Of a stretch of DNA of 64,000 nt, positions 20,910-29,775 are shown one piece after another. A program made the translations under genes and the position numbers. The notes under the pieces were generated by a model, which made no database searches, was not told where the DNA came from, and worked only from the letters and a program-made list of their open reading frames with translations. Origin of the DNA: Pseudomonas segetis (lineage in GTDB: Bacteria; Pseudomonadota; Gammaproteobacteria; Pseudomonadales; Pseudomonadaceae); NCBI RefSeq assembly GCF_900188155.1, contig NZ_FZOG01000002.1, forward strand, positions 1,007,845 to 1,071,844, written 5' to 3'. Each line of letters begins with the position of its first letter. Position 1 is the stretch's first letter.

Positions 20910-22133
20910 ATGAATTATGCTACGCGCCTTTCTAACAACCCCGTCCTGACAATGCAATCTACCTCGACAGCAAAAATAAGTGCAGGTGCACGGCTACATA
21001 CGCTGCTTGAGCAGTACTGGATACCGCTTGGCTACATGGTGCTGCTGACCGGGCTGATCTGGGTGTCCGACACCAGTCTCTATACCAAGCTGTACTACGG
21101 TCTCTTTGCGTTCCCTGCACTGCTGGGGCTGGTATTGAGACCGCACTATATAAAGCAGTTGCTGCGCGAGCCTATCGTTATTTGCTTTGTGCTGTTTTCG
21201 GCCTGGCTGCTGATCAGCCTGGGCTGGAGCCTCACCGACTCCAGCCCCTCAAGCGTAGCAAAACGTCCCGTGTACGTACTGATGCTGTTTGTCGGATGCG
21301 CAATGATGGCGTGCCGGGATGAACAACTGTTGCTCAAGGCATTACAGTTCAGTGCGATCATCATGGCCATTGGCGCCGTGGTGAACCTGATCCAGTTTTT
21401 GCCGAACGCCAGCACTAGTGCCCGCTTGATCGGTACAGGCGCCATGCGCAACCCATTGCTTTCATCCCACGTATTCGGCTTTTTCTGCACCTACTGGCTA
21501 GCCTTTTGGGTCACACAACAAGGTCGATTCAACCGCTTTAGCATCCTTCTGGCCTTGCCATTGCTAGCAGTTCTGATCGAAACCGGATCGAGAACCCCCT
21601 TGATGGCGCTTTTTGCCGTAACCATCTGGCTGATGCTGATATCGGGTAAGAAAGGCCTTTATCTGTTTCTCGCTGTCTGCCTGGCGGGCGCCGCACTGTA
21701 CTTTTTCCTACCCGGCACACTGATGTCCCGAGGTTTTTCCTACCGCCCGGAAATCTGGCAGCAAGCCCTGGCCATCGCCCAAGAGAAGCTCTGGCTGGGC
21801 CACGGCTATCAAAGTGAGTTCATTTTCAACGCCGGCGGACGCAAGCTGGAAGACCCGCACAATGTCGAACTGGCGGTATTGCTCGATACCGGCCTGATCG
21901 GGCTGACACTCTGGTTTGCCATGTATGCCGCGCTGTTACGCAAGACGGTGGAACTGCGGCACGACAAGACCATTCAACTGGTGTCTGCCCTGGCCTGTTA
22001 TGGGGTGTTCGCCGGACTCACCGAGGGCAGCGCCTTTCTTTCCAGGCCAAACGAGAACTGGTTTCTGACCTGGATTCCGGTTGCGCTTTTTGCTGCCTTG
22101 TCTATTCGCCAACGTATGCAGGCCCCAGCATGA
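20910..22133 (+). CDS. waaL: O-antigen ligase WaaL-like (Wzy_C family)
   Basis: A 407-residue polytopic membrane protein with about 11-12 hydrophobic helices. The Wzy_C signatures are seen in order: ETGSRTPLMALF near 230, then a large periplasmic loop with GHGYQSEF and DPHNVELAVLLDTGLIG (the His-Asn of the ligase active site near 320), and a C-terminal helix pair. Ligases of this class transfer polymerised O antigen from undecaprenyl pyrophosphate to lipid A-core in the periplasm. ATG 20910 is used here; ATG 20952 is an alternative, and neither has a clear ribosome site. It is divergent from msbA. Its stop overlaps the next ATG (ATGA). It could instead be an O-antigen polymerase, but the LPS-core context favours ligase. 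Confidence 0.85.
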   Translation: MNYATRLSNNPVLTMQSTSTAKISAGARLHTLLEQYWIPLGYMVLLTGLIWVSDTSLYTKLYYGLFAFPALLGLVLRPHYIKQLLREPIVICFVLFSAWLLISLGWSLTDSSPSSVAKRPVYVLMLFVGCAMMACRDEQLLLKALQFSAIIMAIGAVVNLIQFLPNASTSARLIGTGAMRNPLLSSHVFGFFCTYWLAFWVTQQGRFNRFSILLALPLLAVLIETGSRTPLMALFAVTIWLMLISGKKGLYLFLAVCLAGAALYFFLPGTLMSRGFSYRPEIWQQALAIAQEKLWLGHGYQSEFIFNAGGRKLEDPHNVELAVLLDTGLIGLTLWFAMYAALLRKTVELRHDKTIQLVSALACYGVFAGLTEGSAFLSRPNENWFLTWIPVALFAALSIRQRMQAPA

Positions 22134-22795
22134 CCACGCTGACGCAAGCACAACTGAAGGCAAGACTGGAAGGCTCGAAAACCATTGAGGAAGATGGCCA
22201 TGGCCTGAAGGTCGCAGAACTTGCCGACGGCAGCTTCCTCAAGCTGTTTCGACGCAAGCGCCTGCTCTCCTCGGCACTGTGGGCACCGCCCTCGGTACGT
22301 TTCGCCCGTAATGCCGAGCGCTTGATCGCACTGGGTATTCCAGCGCCAGTAACCCTGGAGCTAATCCTGGTTCCGGAGCTGGAACTCAACGGCCTGCGCT
22401 ACGAGCCCGTTGCCGGTGTCACCCTGCGCAACCACTGGCGCGAACTCAATCCAGAGCAACTGGAAGAGCAACTGTTCAAATTCGGTACCTTTCTCGGCCG
22501 CGTGCATCAGTCCGGGATCTACTTCCGCTCCCTGCACCTGGGAAATGTCTTGAGCATGCCCGATGGCCAGTATGCGCTGATTGACGTGTCCGACATGAAG
22601 ATATTCTCGCGACCGCTCTCGGCGTGGCAGCGCGCGCGCAATGTCCAGCACCTGCTGCGCTATCAGGAAGACGCCACCTGGCTGGCCAATGAGCACCAGG
22701 CAACACTGCTACGCGGTTATGCCCAAAGCGCCGGGCCATCTGCTGCCGCACAATTAGCCCAGGCCTTTGCCAGGCATAGACAGCGCGTCAGTTAA
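22130..22795 (+). CDS. Kdo/WaaP-type kinase-like protein with degenerate catalytic loop
   Basis: A 221-residue protein kinase-fold LPS kinase family member. The kinase-like pattern is visible (GLKVAELADGSFLKLFRRK for the ATP-binding lobe, then a catalytic loop and LIDVSDM for the metal site at D152), but the loop reads FRSLHLGN. The Asp of the usual HGDLHPGN is Ser134 and the His is Phe132. It may therefore be inactive or use a changed mechanism. It is translationally coupled to waaL by an ATGA overlap, so its job is probably at the outer core or ligation step. A similar gene stands beside waaL in P. aeruginosa. Its 3' end faces the convergent glycosyltransferase gene 22 bases away. Confidence 0.8.
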   Translation: MTTLTQAQLKARLEGSKTIEEDGHGLKVAELADGSFLKLFRRKRLLSSALWAPPSVRFARNAERLIALGIPAPVTLELILVPELELNGLRYEPVAGVTLRNHWRELNPEQLEEQLFKFGTFLGRVHQSGIYFRSLHLGNVLSMPDGQYALIDVSDMKIFSRPLSAWQRARNVQHLLRYQEDATWLANEHQATLLRGYAQSAGPSAAAQLAQAFARHRQRVS

Positions 22796-22817
22796 GCCGC
22801 GCTGCCCAATCGGCAAT

Positions 22818-23687
22818 TCAGGCGGGCATCAGGTAACGGCCAAATGCACGCAGCGTCTTGGTGTTCCAGGCACTGACGGGCAAACGCCTGATAAGCTCCC
22901 GGGCCAGTTTTTTATCTGTGCGAGCACACCTGACCAACATGGAGTTGATAAAGCGATTACATACGTCCGGATAGCGCGGGTGATCGCTAAAGCAGGCGTA
23001 TGTGGCCAGGACGTTATCAATCATGAATCGCAAGTTTTTATAGGTATTGGTGTCGTGCATCCGGTATTGCGCCAAGACTTCCTGCAACACATCGATATAG
23101 TAGCCAGCCTGGGTAATCTTCAGCTCGATATACAGGTCTTCAAGACGGATTTCCGGGTTAAAGCCGCCAACCTTCTCCAGCGCTTCACGGCGAAACAGCA
23201 AGGTGGGCGCAGGCGCAATCGGTTCGGTCTTGAGAAATACTGCGTCAAAATCCATACGCCTTGCAGCACGAATGCGCTGCCTTTCCCTTACCCGCCCCTG
23301 GCTGTCTATTCTTTCGATATTACCCGCGCAGATGCCAGCCTCGGGCGCCGTTGCCATATGGGCGACCTGTAACGCTATGCGCTCGGGAAACATGATGTCA
23401 TCCGAGCCAAAAGGCGCGATAAGGCTACCCTTGGACAAGGCGATGGCCTGATTCAAGGTTCTTGAGAGCCCCTGGTTCTGTTGTGCCTTGAAATAGAAGC
23501 CGTGCTGCTGTTGCAATGCGCTAATGCGCTCGACGCTATCATCGCTTGAGCCGTCATCTATAACCATCAGCTCGATATTTGGATAGGTCTGGGCCAATAC
23601 ACTTTTGATGCTTTCTTCGATGTACTGGGCATGGTTGTACGAGGCGATAATCACCGTAACCAAAGGGGATTCAAGCAACTTATCCAT
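22818..23687 (-). CDS. Family 2 glycosyltransferase, LPS core (WapR-like)
   Basis: A 289-residue GT-A glycosyltransferase. It opens with VTVIIASYNHAQYIEESIKS, then VIDDGSSDDS (nucleotide-sugar site) and APFGSDD as the metal-binding DxD-type site, and EDLYIELKI near the catalytic base. No membrane segments, so it acts at the cytoplasmic face. It is the last gene of the long minus-strand core operon and overlaps the upstream glycosyltransferase gene by 8 bases. By position it resembles P. aeruginosa wapR, an outer-core rhamnosyltransferase, but I cannot confirm sugar or linkage from sequence, so the symbol is left empty. Confidence 0.82.
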   Translation of the reverse strand: MDKLLESPLVTVIIASYNHAQYIEESIKSVLAQTYPNIELMVIDDGSSDDSVERISALQQQHGFYFKAQQNQGLSRTLNQAIALSKGSLIAPFGSDDIMFPERIALQVAHMATAPEAGICAGNIERIDSQGRVRERQRIRAARRMDFDAVFLKTEPIAPAPTLLFRREALEKVGGFNPEIRLEDLYIELKITQAGYYIDVLQEVLAQYRMHDTNTYKNLRFMIDNVLATYACFSDHPRYPDVCNRFINSMLVRCARTDKKLARELIRRLPVSAWNTKTLRAFGRYLMPA

Positions 23688-24825
23688 GGGGCAAAGCCTC
23701 TGTAATGCTTATCTGTTCGATCAAATCTCGGTAGTGTTGCTGATAGTCAGCGATAGAGTGAGACCGACACACGTAGGCATAGGCACTACTCCCCTTGGCT
23801 TGCAACTCCTCGGCGGACAGGGATAACACCTTCTCCATTTGCTCAGCCAACGCCGGGACATCCTTGACCGGGAACAGATAGCCCTGGCTATCTTCAAGAA
23901 TGGATTTGAGGCTGTCGATATCAGAGCCGATCACCGTCAAATGCCCAGCCATTGCCTCAAGCATCGCCAGTGGCAAGCCCTCGGAAAGCGAAGGCATCAT
24001 AAAGACGTCAAAGGCCTTAACGTATTGCTGTGCATCGTTGCGGTCACCGACAAGATGCACGCGCCCTTGCAACCCCAGGCGCTCGATGCCGTGCTCCAGT
24101 TCAGCCCGCGTGCGACCTTCACCGATAATCACTAGCTGCGCATTCGGGTGGTCATCCTTGATCAGGGCGAACGCTTCTAGCAGATAGATATGCCCCTTGA
24201 CCGGAACCAGGCGGCCGATGGCACCGAAGATGAACGGCTCTGGCGCAATCCCCAGCGCCTCCCGCGCCTGCTGGCGCGACAACTGGATGCTTTCAGCGCG
24301 CTGAATATCAATTGCGTTGTCAATCCTCAGGGTATTGGCCGCTGTAAAGCCGCCACCGCAATTGAGCAGGTATTCATATACGGCGCGGGAAACCGCCACA
24401 ATCCGCCAGTTTCCAGTCAAGAGCCTGCGCGTTTCCCAGCGCCGGTAGGCGCGGTCGAAATCGCCAACGCCATGCTGGACGCCAATGCAAAGCGAAATGT
24501 TCAACCAACGGTTGAGCAGCATCAGCAGGCTTATTGGCTTGAATCGATGGGCAATCACCACATCGAATGACTCGGCACGGCAGAATGCATACAACCGGAA
24601 CAAGGCCTTGAGACGCAACCCTTTGAGCTGCGACTGGCTGAGATCAAAGTAAACCGTGCGAGATGCGACGCTCTGCACTGGCGCTTCGCTTGGAGCGCTC
24701 GACAGAAAGGCATTGACCACTTCGACCCGATCCGTCGGCAGACCCTGAATGATCTGCTCAGCCAAGCCTGAAATACCTATGTTGTAGCTGCCCTGCAATT
24801 GTAGAACCTTGAGTCTGCGCGACAT
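23680..24825 (-). CDS. Family 4 glycosyltransferase, LPS core
   Basis: A 381-residue GT-B glycosyltransferase. The C-terminal Rossmann half holds FGAIGRLVPVKGHIYLLEAF and the EX7E-type motif SLSEGLPLAMLEAMAG, typical of GT4. The N-terminal half (VLQLQGSYNIGISGLAEQII) is the acceptor domain. The start at 24825 (MSRRLKVL) overlaps the stop of the upstream gene as TAATG; a longer open frame to 24975 is an artefact. It overlaps the next gene by 8 bases. By position it may correspond to Ssg or WapH of P. aeruginosa; the donor sugar cannot be told. Confidence 0.82.
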   Translation of the reverse strand: MSRRLKVLQLQGSYNIGISGLAEQIIQGLPTDRVEVVNAFLSSAPSEAPVQSVASRTVYFDLSQSQLKGLRLKALFRLYAFCRAESFDVVIAHRFKPISLLMLLNRWLNISLCIGVQHGVGDFDRAYRRWETRRLLTGNWRIVAVSRAVYEYLLNCGGGFTAANTLRIDNAIDIQRAESIQLSRQQAREALGIAPEPFIFGAIGRLVPVKGHIYLLEAFALIKDDHPNAQLVIIGEGRTRAELEHGIERLGLQGRVHLVGDRNDAQQYVKAFDVFMMPSLSEGLPLAMLEAMAGHLTVIGSDIDSLKSILEDSQGYLFPVKDVPALAEQMEKVLSLSAEELQAKGSSAYAYVCRSHSIADYQQHYRDLIEQISITEALPHG

Positions 24826-25736
24826 TAACGCCCTCTCAGCAAGAGCTTCAGTGCCTTGCGGGTATAAGACCAATTTGTTATTAGACGCCAGTCTGCTTGT
24901 AGCGCTTTGCGGTAGAAACCCAGGCTGGCTTGCCGCTCGCCGGCACTGTAGAAGGTGCGGAACAATGAAGCACAACGCTGGGCAGTGAAGCTGCGCTTCA
25001 AGTCCTGTAGCTCAGCCGGCATGCGAACCGGATCGAACACTTCGTCGACCAGCGTCAGCCCGGTTTCATACGCAAACTTCAAGTTATGCCTCAAGCTCGT
25101 CGGGTGCTTATAGATAAACGCCAGGGGCTGGTCCAAGGCCGTACAGGGAAAGCGCGCCAACACCTGGGCAAATACCGGGATATCCTCGGCACTGCGAAAT
25201 GTTTCGGGATAGTTGCCTGGCGCAAAGACCTCGCGATGCATGGCGCAGGCACCATTGCTCACAGCAATGGTTTTCTTTATCAGGTAGCCGGAGACACGTT
25301 CACGGGCGGTACGGGGAATGACTGGCGCCTGGCGCTGACGATGCTTGCCATCGACAGCCACTGACCAGAACCCGCCAATGACCATGCGCGTCTCGGGATT
25401 GTCCTGGATATGCTCGGTCAAGGCCGACAGGGCTCCGGGCGCCATTTCATCATCGGCATCAAGGAAGACCAGGTACTGGCCGGTGGCTTGCTTGATTCCA
25501 AGATTACGCGCCGAGGCCGAGCCGCCATTGGCCTTGCTCACAATCCGAAAACGCCCCTGGTTTTGAGCCTGTAACTGTTCGAGCACCTGCAAGGTATGAT
25601 CAGTGGAACCATCGTTTATCACCAGCAGGTCGGCGGCGGCTTCGCCAAGCTGCGAGACCACCGACTCGACTGCCCGCGATATCTTCTCCGCGTAGTTATA
25701 CGCGGGGATGATCACGCTGATCAGGGGTTCAGACAT
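24825..25736 (-). CDS. Family 2 glycosyltransferase, LPS core
   Basis: A 303-residue GT-A enzyme: ISVIIPAYNYAEKISRAVES at the N-terminus, LVINDGSTDHT, the metal-binding site FLDADDEMAPG near 95, and a SAEDIPVFAQV segment that supplies the base. The start at 25736 (MSEPLISV) overlaps the carbamoyltransferase gene by 8 bases; an in-frame ATG ten codons earlier (25766) is less likely. It is the second of three glycosyltransferases from the 3' end of the core operon. Probably adds an outer-core sugar; the specific residue is unknown. It shares only general GT2 features with the protein encoded at 22818-23687. Confidence 0.83.
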   Translation of the reverse strand: MSEPLISVIIPAYNYAEKISRAVESVVSQLGEAAADLLVINDGSTDHTLQVLEQLQAQNQGRFRIVSKANGGSASARNLGIKQATGQYLVFLDADDEMAPGALSALTEHIQDNPETRMVIGGFWSVAVDGKHRQRQAPVIPRTARERVSGYLIKKTIAVSNGACAMHREVFAPGNYPETFRSAEDIPVFAQVLARFPCTALDQPLAFIYKHPTSLRHNLKFAYETGLTLVDEVFDPVRMPAELQDLKRSFTAQRCASLFRTFYSAGERQASLGFYRKALQADWRLITNWSYTRKALKLLLRGR

Positions 25737-27483
25737 CGTCGAACCAGTCCACGCCGTCTTTGACAACCAGGATATCTTCCATGATCAGGTACTGCAGATC
25801 CGAACCATAGAACATGTTGAGCGCGTCGGTTGGCGAGCAGATCATGGCCTCGCCGCGCCGGTTCAGCGAGGTGTTCAGTGAAACGCCGTTGCCGGTGAGG
25901 TTTTCCAGCTCTTTCATCATGTCGTAGTAACGCGGGTTGTATTCACGCTTGAGCACCTGGGCGCGTGAAGTACCGTCTTCGTGAACCACTTCAGAGACCC
26001 GGGTTTTCCACTCTTCATTGACTTCAAAGGTGAAGGTCATGAAGGGCGAAGGATGATCGACCTTGAGCATCTGCGGGCCCACGGTATCCAGCATCGACGG
26101 GCAGAACGGGCGCCAGCGCTCACGGAACTTGATCTGTTCGTTAATCCGGTTGGCCACACCGGCAATGCTCGGGCAACCGACAATGGATCGTCCGCCCAAT
26201 GCACGCGGACCAAACTCCATGCGGCCCTGGAACCAGGCCACTGGATTGCCCGCGACCATGATCTTGGCGATGCGCTGGGGCATGTTGTCGATGTGCTTGA
26301 AAACCGGCTTGCTCGGATGACGCGCACAGGCCGCAATGACATCTTCATTGGAGTAAGACGGCCCGAGGTAGACGTGTTCCATCTTCTCGACCGGCACACC
26401 GCGCTGGGTCGACACATAAGCCGCAGCGCCAACCGCGGTCCCCGCATCACCAGCTGCTGGCTGCACGAACAGTTCCTTGACCTCAGGACGAGCGATGATT
26501 TTCTGATTGAGCTTCACGTTCAAGGCGCTGCCGCCAGCAAAGGCAATCTTGCCGGTTTCCTTGATGATGTCGCCCAGGTAGTAATCCATCATCTGCAGCG
26601 CCAGTTTCTCAAACAGTGCCTGAATGCTGGCGGCATAATGGATGTATGGGTCATCCGCGATATCGCCTTCTCGCTTTGGACCAAGCCAGTCGATCAGCTT
26701 TTGCGAGAAGTAGAAGCCCTTGCCGTTTTCCTTGTAGCGGCGCAGGCCAATCACGTTGGCGTACTCGGTGTTGATCACCAGTTCGCCGTTTTCAAAGGAC
26801 GCAAGGCGCGACAAATCGTACTTGGATGCGTCGCCATAAGGCGCCATGCCCATGACCTTGAACTCACCATCGAGCATTTCAAAGCCAAGGAACTCGGTCA
26901 TGGCGCCATAGAGGCCGCCGAGCGAGTCCGGATCAAAGAATTCTTTGATTTTGTGGATCTTGCCGTTCTCGCCATAACCGAAGAAGGTCGTAGCGTATTC
27001 GCCCTTACCATCAATGCCGAGGATCGCCGTTTTCTCGGTGAACCCGGAGCAGTGATAGGCGCTGGAAGCGTGGGCCAAATGGTGCTCCACGGCTTCGATC
27101 TTGACCTTCTTCAGGTCAAAGCCAAGCTGTTCCAGACACCATTTGATCTTGTTGCGGTAGCGCTTGTAGCGACGGTTGCCGGTCAGGATCGCATCCAGTG
27201 CGCGATCCGGCGCATACCAGTAGCGCTTGGCATAGTGCCAACGTGCCTTGTCAAAAATGCTGATCGGCGCAAAGGGAATGGCGACGACATCGACATCAGA
27301 CGGCTTGATCCCCGCTTGTTCAAGACAGAACTTTGCCGATTCATAGGGCATGCGGTTTTTTGCATGCTTGTCTCGCACGAAGCGCTCTTCTTCTGCAGCT
27401 GCGATCAACTTGCCGTCGATATACAGTGCAGCCGATGGGTCATGGCTCAGTGCGCCAGATAATCCAAGAATCGTCAGTGCCAC
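25729..27483 (-). CDS. wapO: LPS core heptose carbamoyltransferase (NodU/CmcH family)
   Basis: A 584-residue carbamoyltransferase. The N-terminal Kae1/ASKHA-type domain has the metal-binding motif EHHLAHASSAYHCSGF near 133-150 and AILGIDGKGEYAT. The C-terminal part holds WFQGRMEFGPRALGGRSI, AGDAGTAVGAAAY and NTSLNRRGEAMICSP. Members transfer a carbamoyl group from carbamoyl phosphate through carbamoyl-AMP. In pseudomonads the second core heptose carries a 7-O-carbamoyl group, and the gene at this place is regarded as responsible; the wapO symbol is from memory. It lies 97 bases after the tandem-kinase gene, the largest gap within this operon, so an internal promoter is possible. Confidence 0.88.
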   Translation of the reverse strand: MALTILGLSGALSHDPSAALYIDGKLIAAAEEERFVRDKHAKNRMPYESAKFCLEQAGIKPSDVDVVAIPFAPISIFDKARWHYAKRYWYAPDRALDAILTGNRRYKRYRNKIKWCLEQLGFDLKKVKIEAVEHHLAHASSAYHCSGFTEKTAILGIDGKGEYATTFFGYGENGKIHKIKEFFDPDSLGGLYGAMTEFLGFEMLDGEFKVMGMAPYGDASKYDLSRLASFENGELVINTEYANVIGLRRYKENGKGFYFSQKLIDWLGPKREGDIADDPYIHYAASIQALFEKLALQMMDYYLGDIIKETGKIAFAGGSALNVKLNQKIIARPEVKELFVQPAAGDAGTAVGAAAYVSTQRGVPVEKMEHVYLGPSYSNEDVIAACARHPSKPVFKHIDNMPQRIAKIMVAGNPVAWFQGRMEFGPRALGGRSIVGCPSIAGVANRINEQIKFRERWRPFCPSMLDTVGPQMLKVDHPSPFMTFTFEVNEEWKTRVSEVVHEDGTSRAQVLKREYNPRYYDMMKELENLTGNGVSLNTSLNRRGEAMICSPTDALNMFYGSDLQYLIMEDILVVKDGVDWFDDV

Positions 27484-27580
27484 AGGGTAAACCTCTTGAA
27501 ATCTGCCGCGCAGAACAAAGCGCGGCGCAAAATTTATTTACATAGCCTTGATGGCTACTTACACCAGCAGGCCTCGACAC

Positions 27581-29032
27581 TCAGTCTTCAGCGGCCTCGC
27601 CAGGCTTGGGTAAACGTTGATCAAGTAACTGGTGCAAGCGACTGCCTGCTGGCCAATTACGCAGAAACCGTGCCCGGTCACGGGCAAATGCCGGTGCAAA
27701 ACTACGCTCAGACCCATGCTGTTGCATCGAATCAAGATCAATCAAGGCCCAGCGATTCTCTTGCCACAGTATGTTGGTGCCCTTGAGGTCACCATGGCTG
27801 ATCCGCTCGCGCTTGAGCGCTGCAAACAACTCATCCAGGGCGCCAAGCTCGGATTCTGCAGGCATCGACTGCGAATCTGCTGCGGCATGGGGCTCAAAAC
27901 GGCTGATTATATCCTCACCGGCAAGATGTTCGGTAATCAGATATGCCCGGCGTCGTAACCAAAAGCTGCGCAACTCCAGCATGGCCAGCGGCAGGGGAGT
28001 GGCAATGCCCAAAAACGCCAGGCGATTACCTTCACACCAGCTATGCCAGGCCCGACTCGGACGCCAGAAGCGTTTTAGCCAGTGCATGAAGTTCTTGATG
28101 TTATAGCGCTTGACTACCAGTTTGCGCTCGCCCAACTGCACTTGGGTGACCGTTGATGAGCCTCCGAGCTTGAGCGCCTTGCCCGCCTCGATTGCCGCAT
28201 CTGGATTGACCAACAGAGGCTCAAGCCCGGCTTGCTCGTCACGTTTGAAAATACGCAGCAGCGATGCCCCACGCTGCACACTGAACAGGCTGCAGTCGCG
28301 CCCGAGCTTGTGCATGTAGTCGCCCAGGCGCCAGCGACGAACCTTGGCTATTTCCTTCTGCAATGCCTCAAGCGGCAAGGCATGTTCGCCATTGACCAGC
28401 ACATAGTGAACCAGCAGCTCTTCAAGGTGGCCGTCGACACTGGCCGGTAACTGTGCAAAGAAAACACCCAGGTTAGCCAACACCTTGTCGCGACTCAGTG
28501 CCTGACCCGGCACTTCAGCACGAACGCCACCGCCATCGACCAGGTAAAGTTGGTCGGCACGGCGCATCAGGTTGTCGAGGTGTAAATCATCCTGCCAAAG
28601 GCCACGGCTATGCATTTGCGCAATGACCGCAAGCGCTTCGCCCAAAAGTGCCTGCTGGGCCGCGCTAAGTGCAGCCTGTGCCGGCAGCTGGCGCCATGCA
28701 TCGGCCAGGCTCTGCGCATTGTCCAGGTATTCAAAGAGCAGCCAGCCACCCTCGGCGCTTGAGCCATGCTCCAGCAACCTGGGGGTCAGCAAGCCTTGCG
28801 CCGCGAGCGCCTGGGCACCGTCAAGCTCGCGTTGGAAATGCCGCTGGGCGCTGGCGCCCGTCAGAATCTTCGCCAGTACTGGCTGTTCATTCCACAAAGC
28901 CTTGCCGACATAACGCTGGCCGGGAAGCACACGCAACAGACTCTGCAACTGTATTGCCGACTGAGCAACACCTTCAACGAGCAAGGGCAGCTCAGGCGAG
29001 CGCCCCGCTCCCTTGAGCTCACCGAGCCTCAT
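27581..29032 (-). CDS. Tandem two-domain LPS kinase family protein
   Basis: A 483-residue protein with two kinase-like halves. The N-terminal half has a loop QDDLHLDN (D149, N154) and a metal site LVDGGGV (D166). The C-terminal half has Lys308 (VVKRY), a canonical SHGDLKGTN loop (H413, D415, N420) and ALIDLDSM (D432). The C-terminal domain looks fully active; the N-terminal one keeps Asp and Asn but has Gln for His and no obvious DFG. It sits between wapQ-like and wapO-like genes in the core operon, overlaps the upstream gene as ATGA, and probably phosphorylates an inner-core heptose or regulates that step. A similar long gene occupies this position in P. aeruginosa. Confidence 0.85.
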   Translation of the reverse strand: MRLGELKGAGRSPELPLLVEGVAQSAIQLQSLLRVLPGQRYVGKALWNEQPVLAKILTGASAQRHFQRELDGAQALAAQGLLTPRLLEHGSSAEGGWLLFEYLDNAQSLADAWRQLPAQAALSAAQQALLGEALAVIAQMHSRGLWQDDLHLDNLMRRADQLYLVDGGGVRAEVPGQALSRDKVLANLGVFFAQLPASVDGHLEELLVHYVLVNGEHALPLEALQKEIAKVRRWRLGDYMHKLGRDCSLFSVQRGASLLRIFKRDEQAGLEPLLVNPDAAIEAGKALKLGGSSTVTQVQLGERKLVVKRYNIKNFMHWLKRFWRPSRAWHSWCEGNRLAFLGIATPLPLAMLELRSFWLRRRAYLITEHLAGEDIISRFEPHAAADSQSMPAESELGALDELFAALKRERISHGDLKGTNILWQENRWALIDLDSMQQHGSERSFAPAFARDRARFLRNWPAGSRLHQLLDQRLPKPGEAAED

Positions 29033-29775
29033 GCGCTCACCGCCTTGGCTTTGCGGCGCTTGGTCAAGCGTTCAAGCCAATGATCCATATTTGCCCTGGA
29101 CCCCAGATAGGCACTGAGGAAACGCTGAATATCAGCGTCTTGCCAGACCTGTGCCCGGCGCAGCAAGGGCTCGATATCCTTGACCCGGTCACGCTCCCCC
29201 CACAACACAGGGCGGGTTTTCTCCAGATCAATCAGTTGCGCTGCAAATGCCTCTCCGCGTGGCTGCAAGAAGATATGCTTGGGATAAAAGCAGCCGTGGA
29301 TCTGGCCGCGCCCATGCAGCCGCCGGGCCAGCAGCCCGCACGCATCAAGCACCGCATTGCGTTGCGCCAGTGGCATTGCAGGCCAGTCTTGCAATACCTG
29401 GTCGAGGTCTTGCCAGTTATCCAGGGCGCGGGTCAGCAGCACGGCTCGCTGCTCACCGGCCACTCTACGCTGGGCATAGAACACGGCTTGCAACGCCGGT
29501 ATGCCAAGCTCGGTATAACGCTGGATATTGCGAAACTCACGCGAAAACGTCGGCTCGCCAAATGGGTGCGACAAGGTATGCGTCAGGTAATTGCTCTGGC
29601 GCTTGAGGTAAAAGGCCTTATCTTCCAACTCCAGGCGAAACACTGTGCTCCAACCGCCACGCTCGGTGTTTGGTTCGTCCACGGCCTCGAGCTTGAGCGC
29701 CCAAAGCGCATCGAAGCTATCCAGGCCATTGCGCGCAAGGAGTTGCTGTTCCTCGCTGGCGATAAAATCTTTCAC
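29029..29775 (-). CDS. wapQ: InaA/WapQ-type LPS kinase family protein
   Basis: A 248-residue member of the InaA/WaaP kinase family. Visible are GGWSTVFRLELEDKAFYLKRQ (ATP-binding Lys) and LIDLEKTRP (metal Asp183). The catalytic loop reads IHGCFYPKHIFL, with Cys162 and His167 where active kinases have Asp and Asn; a similar loop is, as I recall, usual in the InaA branch. It starts with GTG at 29775, overlapping the upstream stop (GTGA), and ends overlapping the next start (ATGA). In pseudomonads the core heptoses are heavily phosphorylated, and this gene is placed with waaP and wapP as a candidate heptose kinase. Confidence 0.83.
   Translation of the reverse strand: MKDFIASEEQQLLARNGLDSFDALWALKLEAVDEPNTERGGWSTVFRLELEDKAFYLKRQSNYLTHTLSHPFGEPTFSREFRNIQRYTELGIPALQAVFYAQRRVAGEQRAVLLTRALDNWQDLDQVLQDWPAMPLAQRNAVLDACGLLARRLHGRGQIHGCFYPKHIFLQPRGEAFAAQLIDLEKTRPVLWGERDRVKDIEPLLRRAQVWQDADIQRFLSAYLGSRANMDHWLERLTKRRKAKAVSA

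Noticed and set aside
23680..24975. Long form of the GT4 glycosyltransferase starting at 24975
   Set aside because: The extra 50 residues overlap the preceding glycosyltransferase gene; the TAATG junction at 24825 and family N-terminus fix the start.
25981..27462. 493-codon plus-strand open frame opposite the carbamoyltransferase gene
   Set aside because: It is antisense to a clear gene and has the low-complexity look of a codon-bias shadow; no family resemblance.
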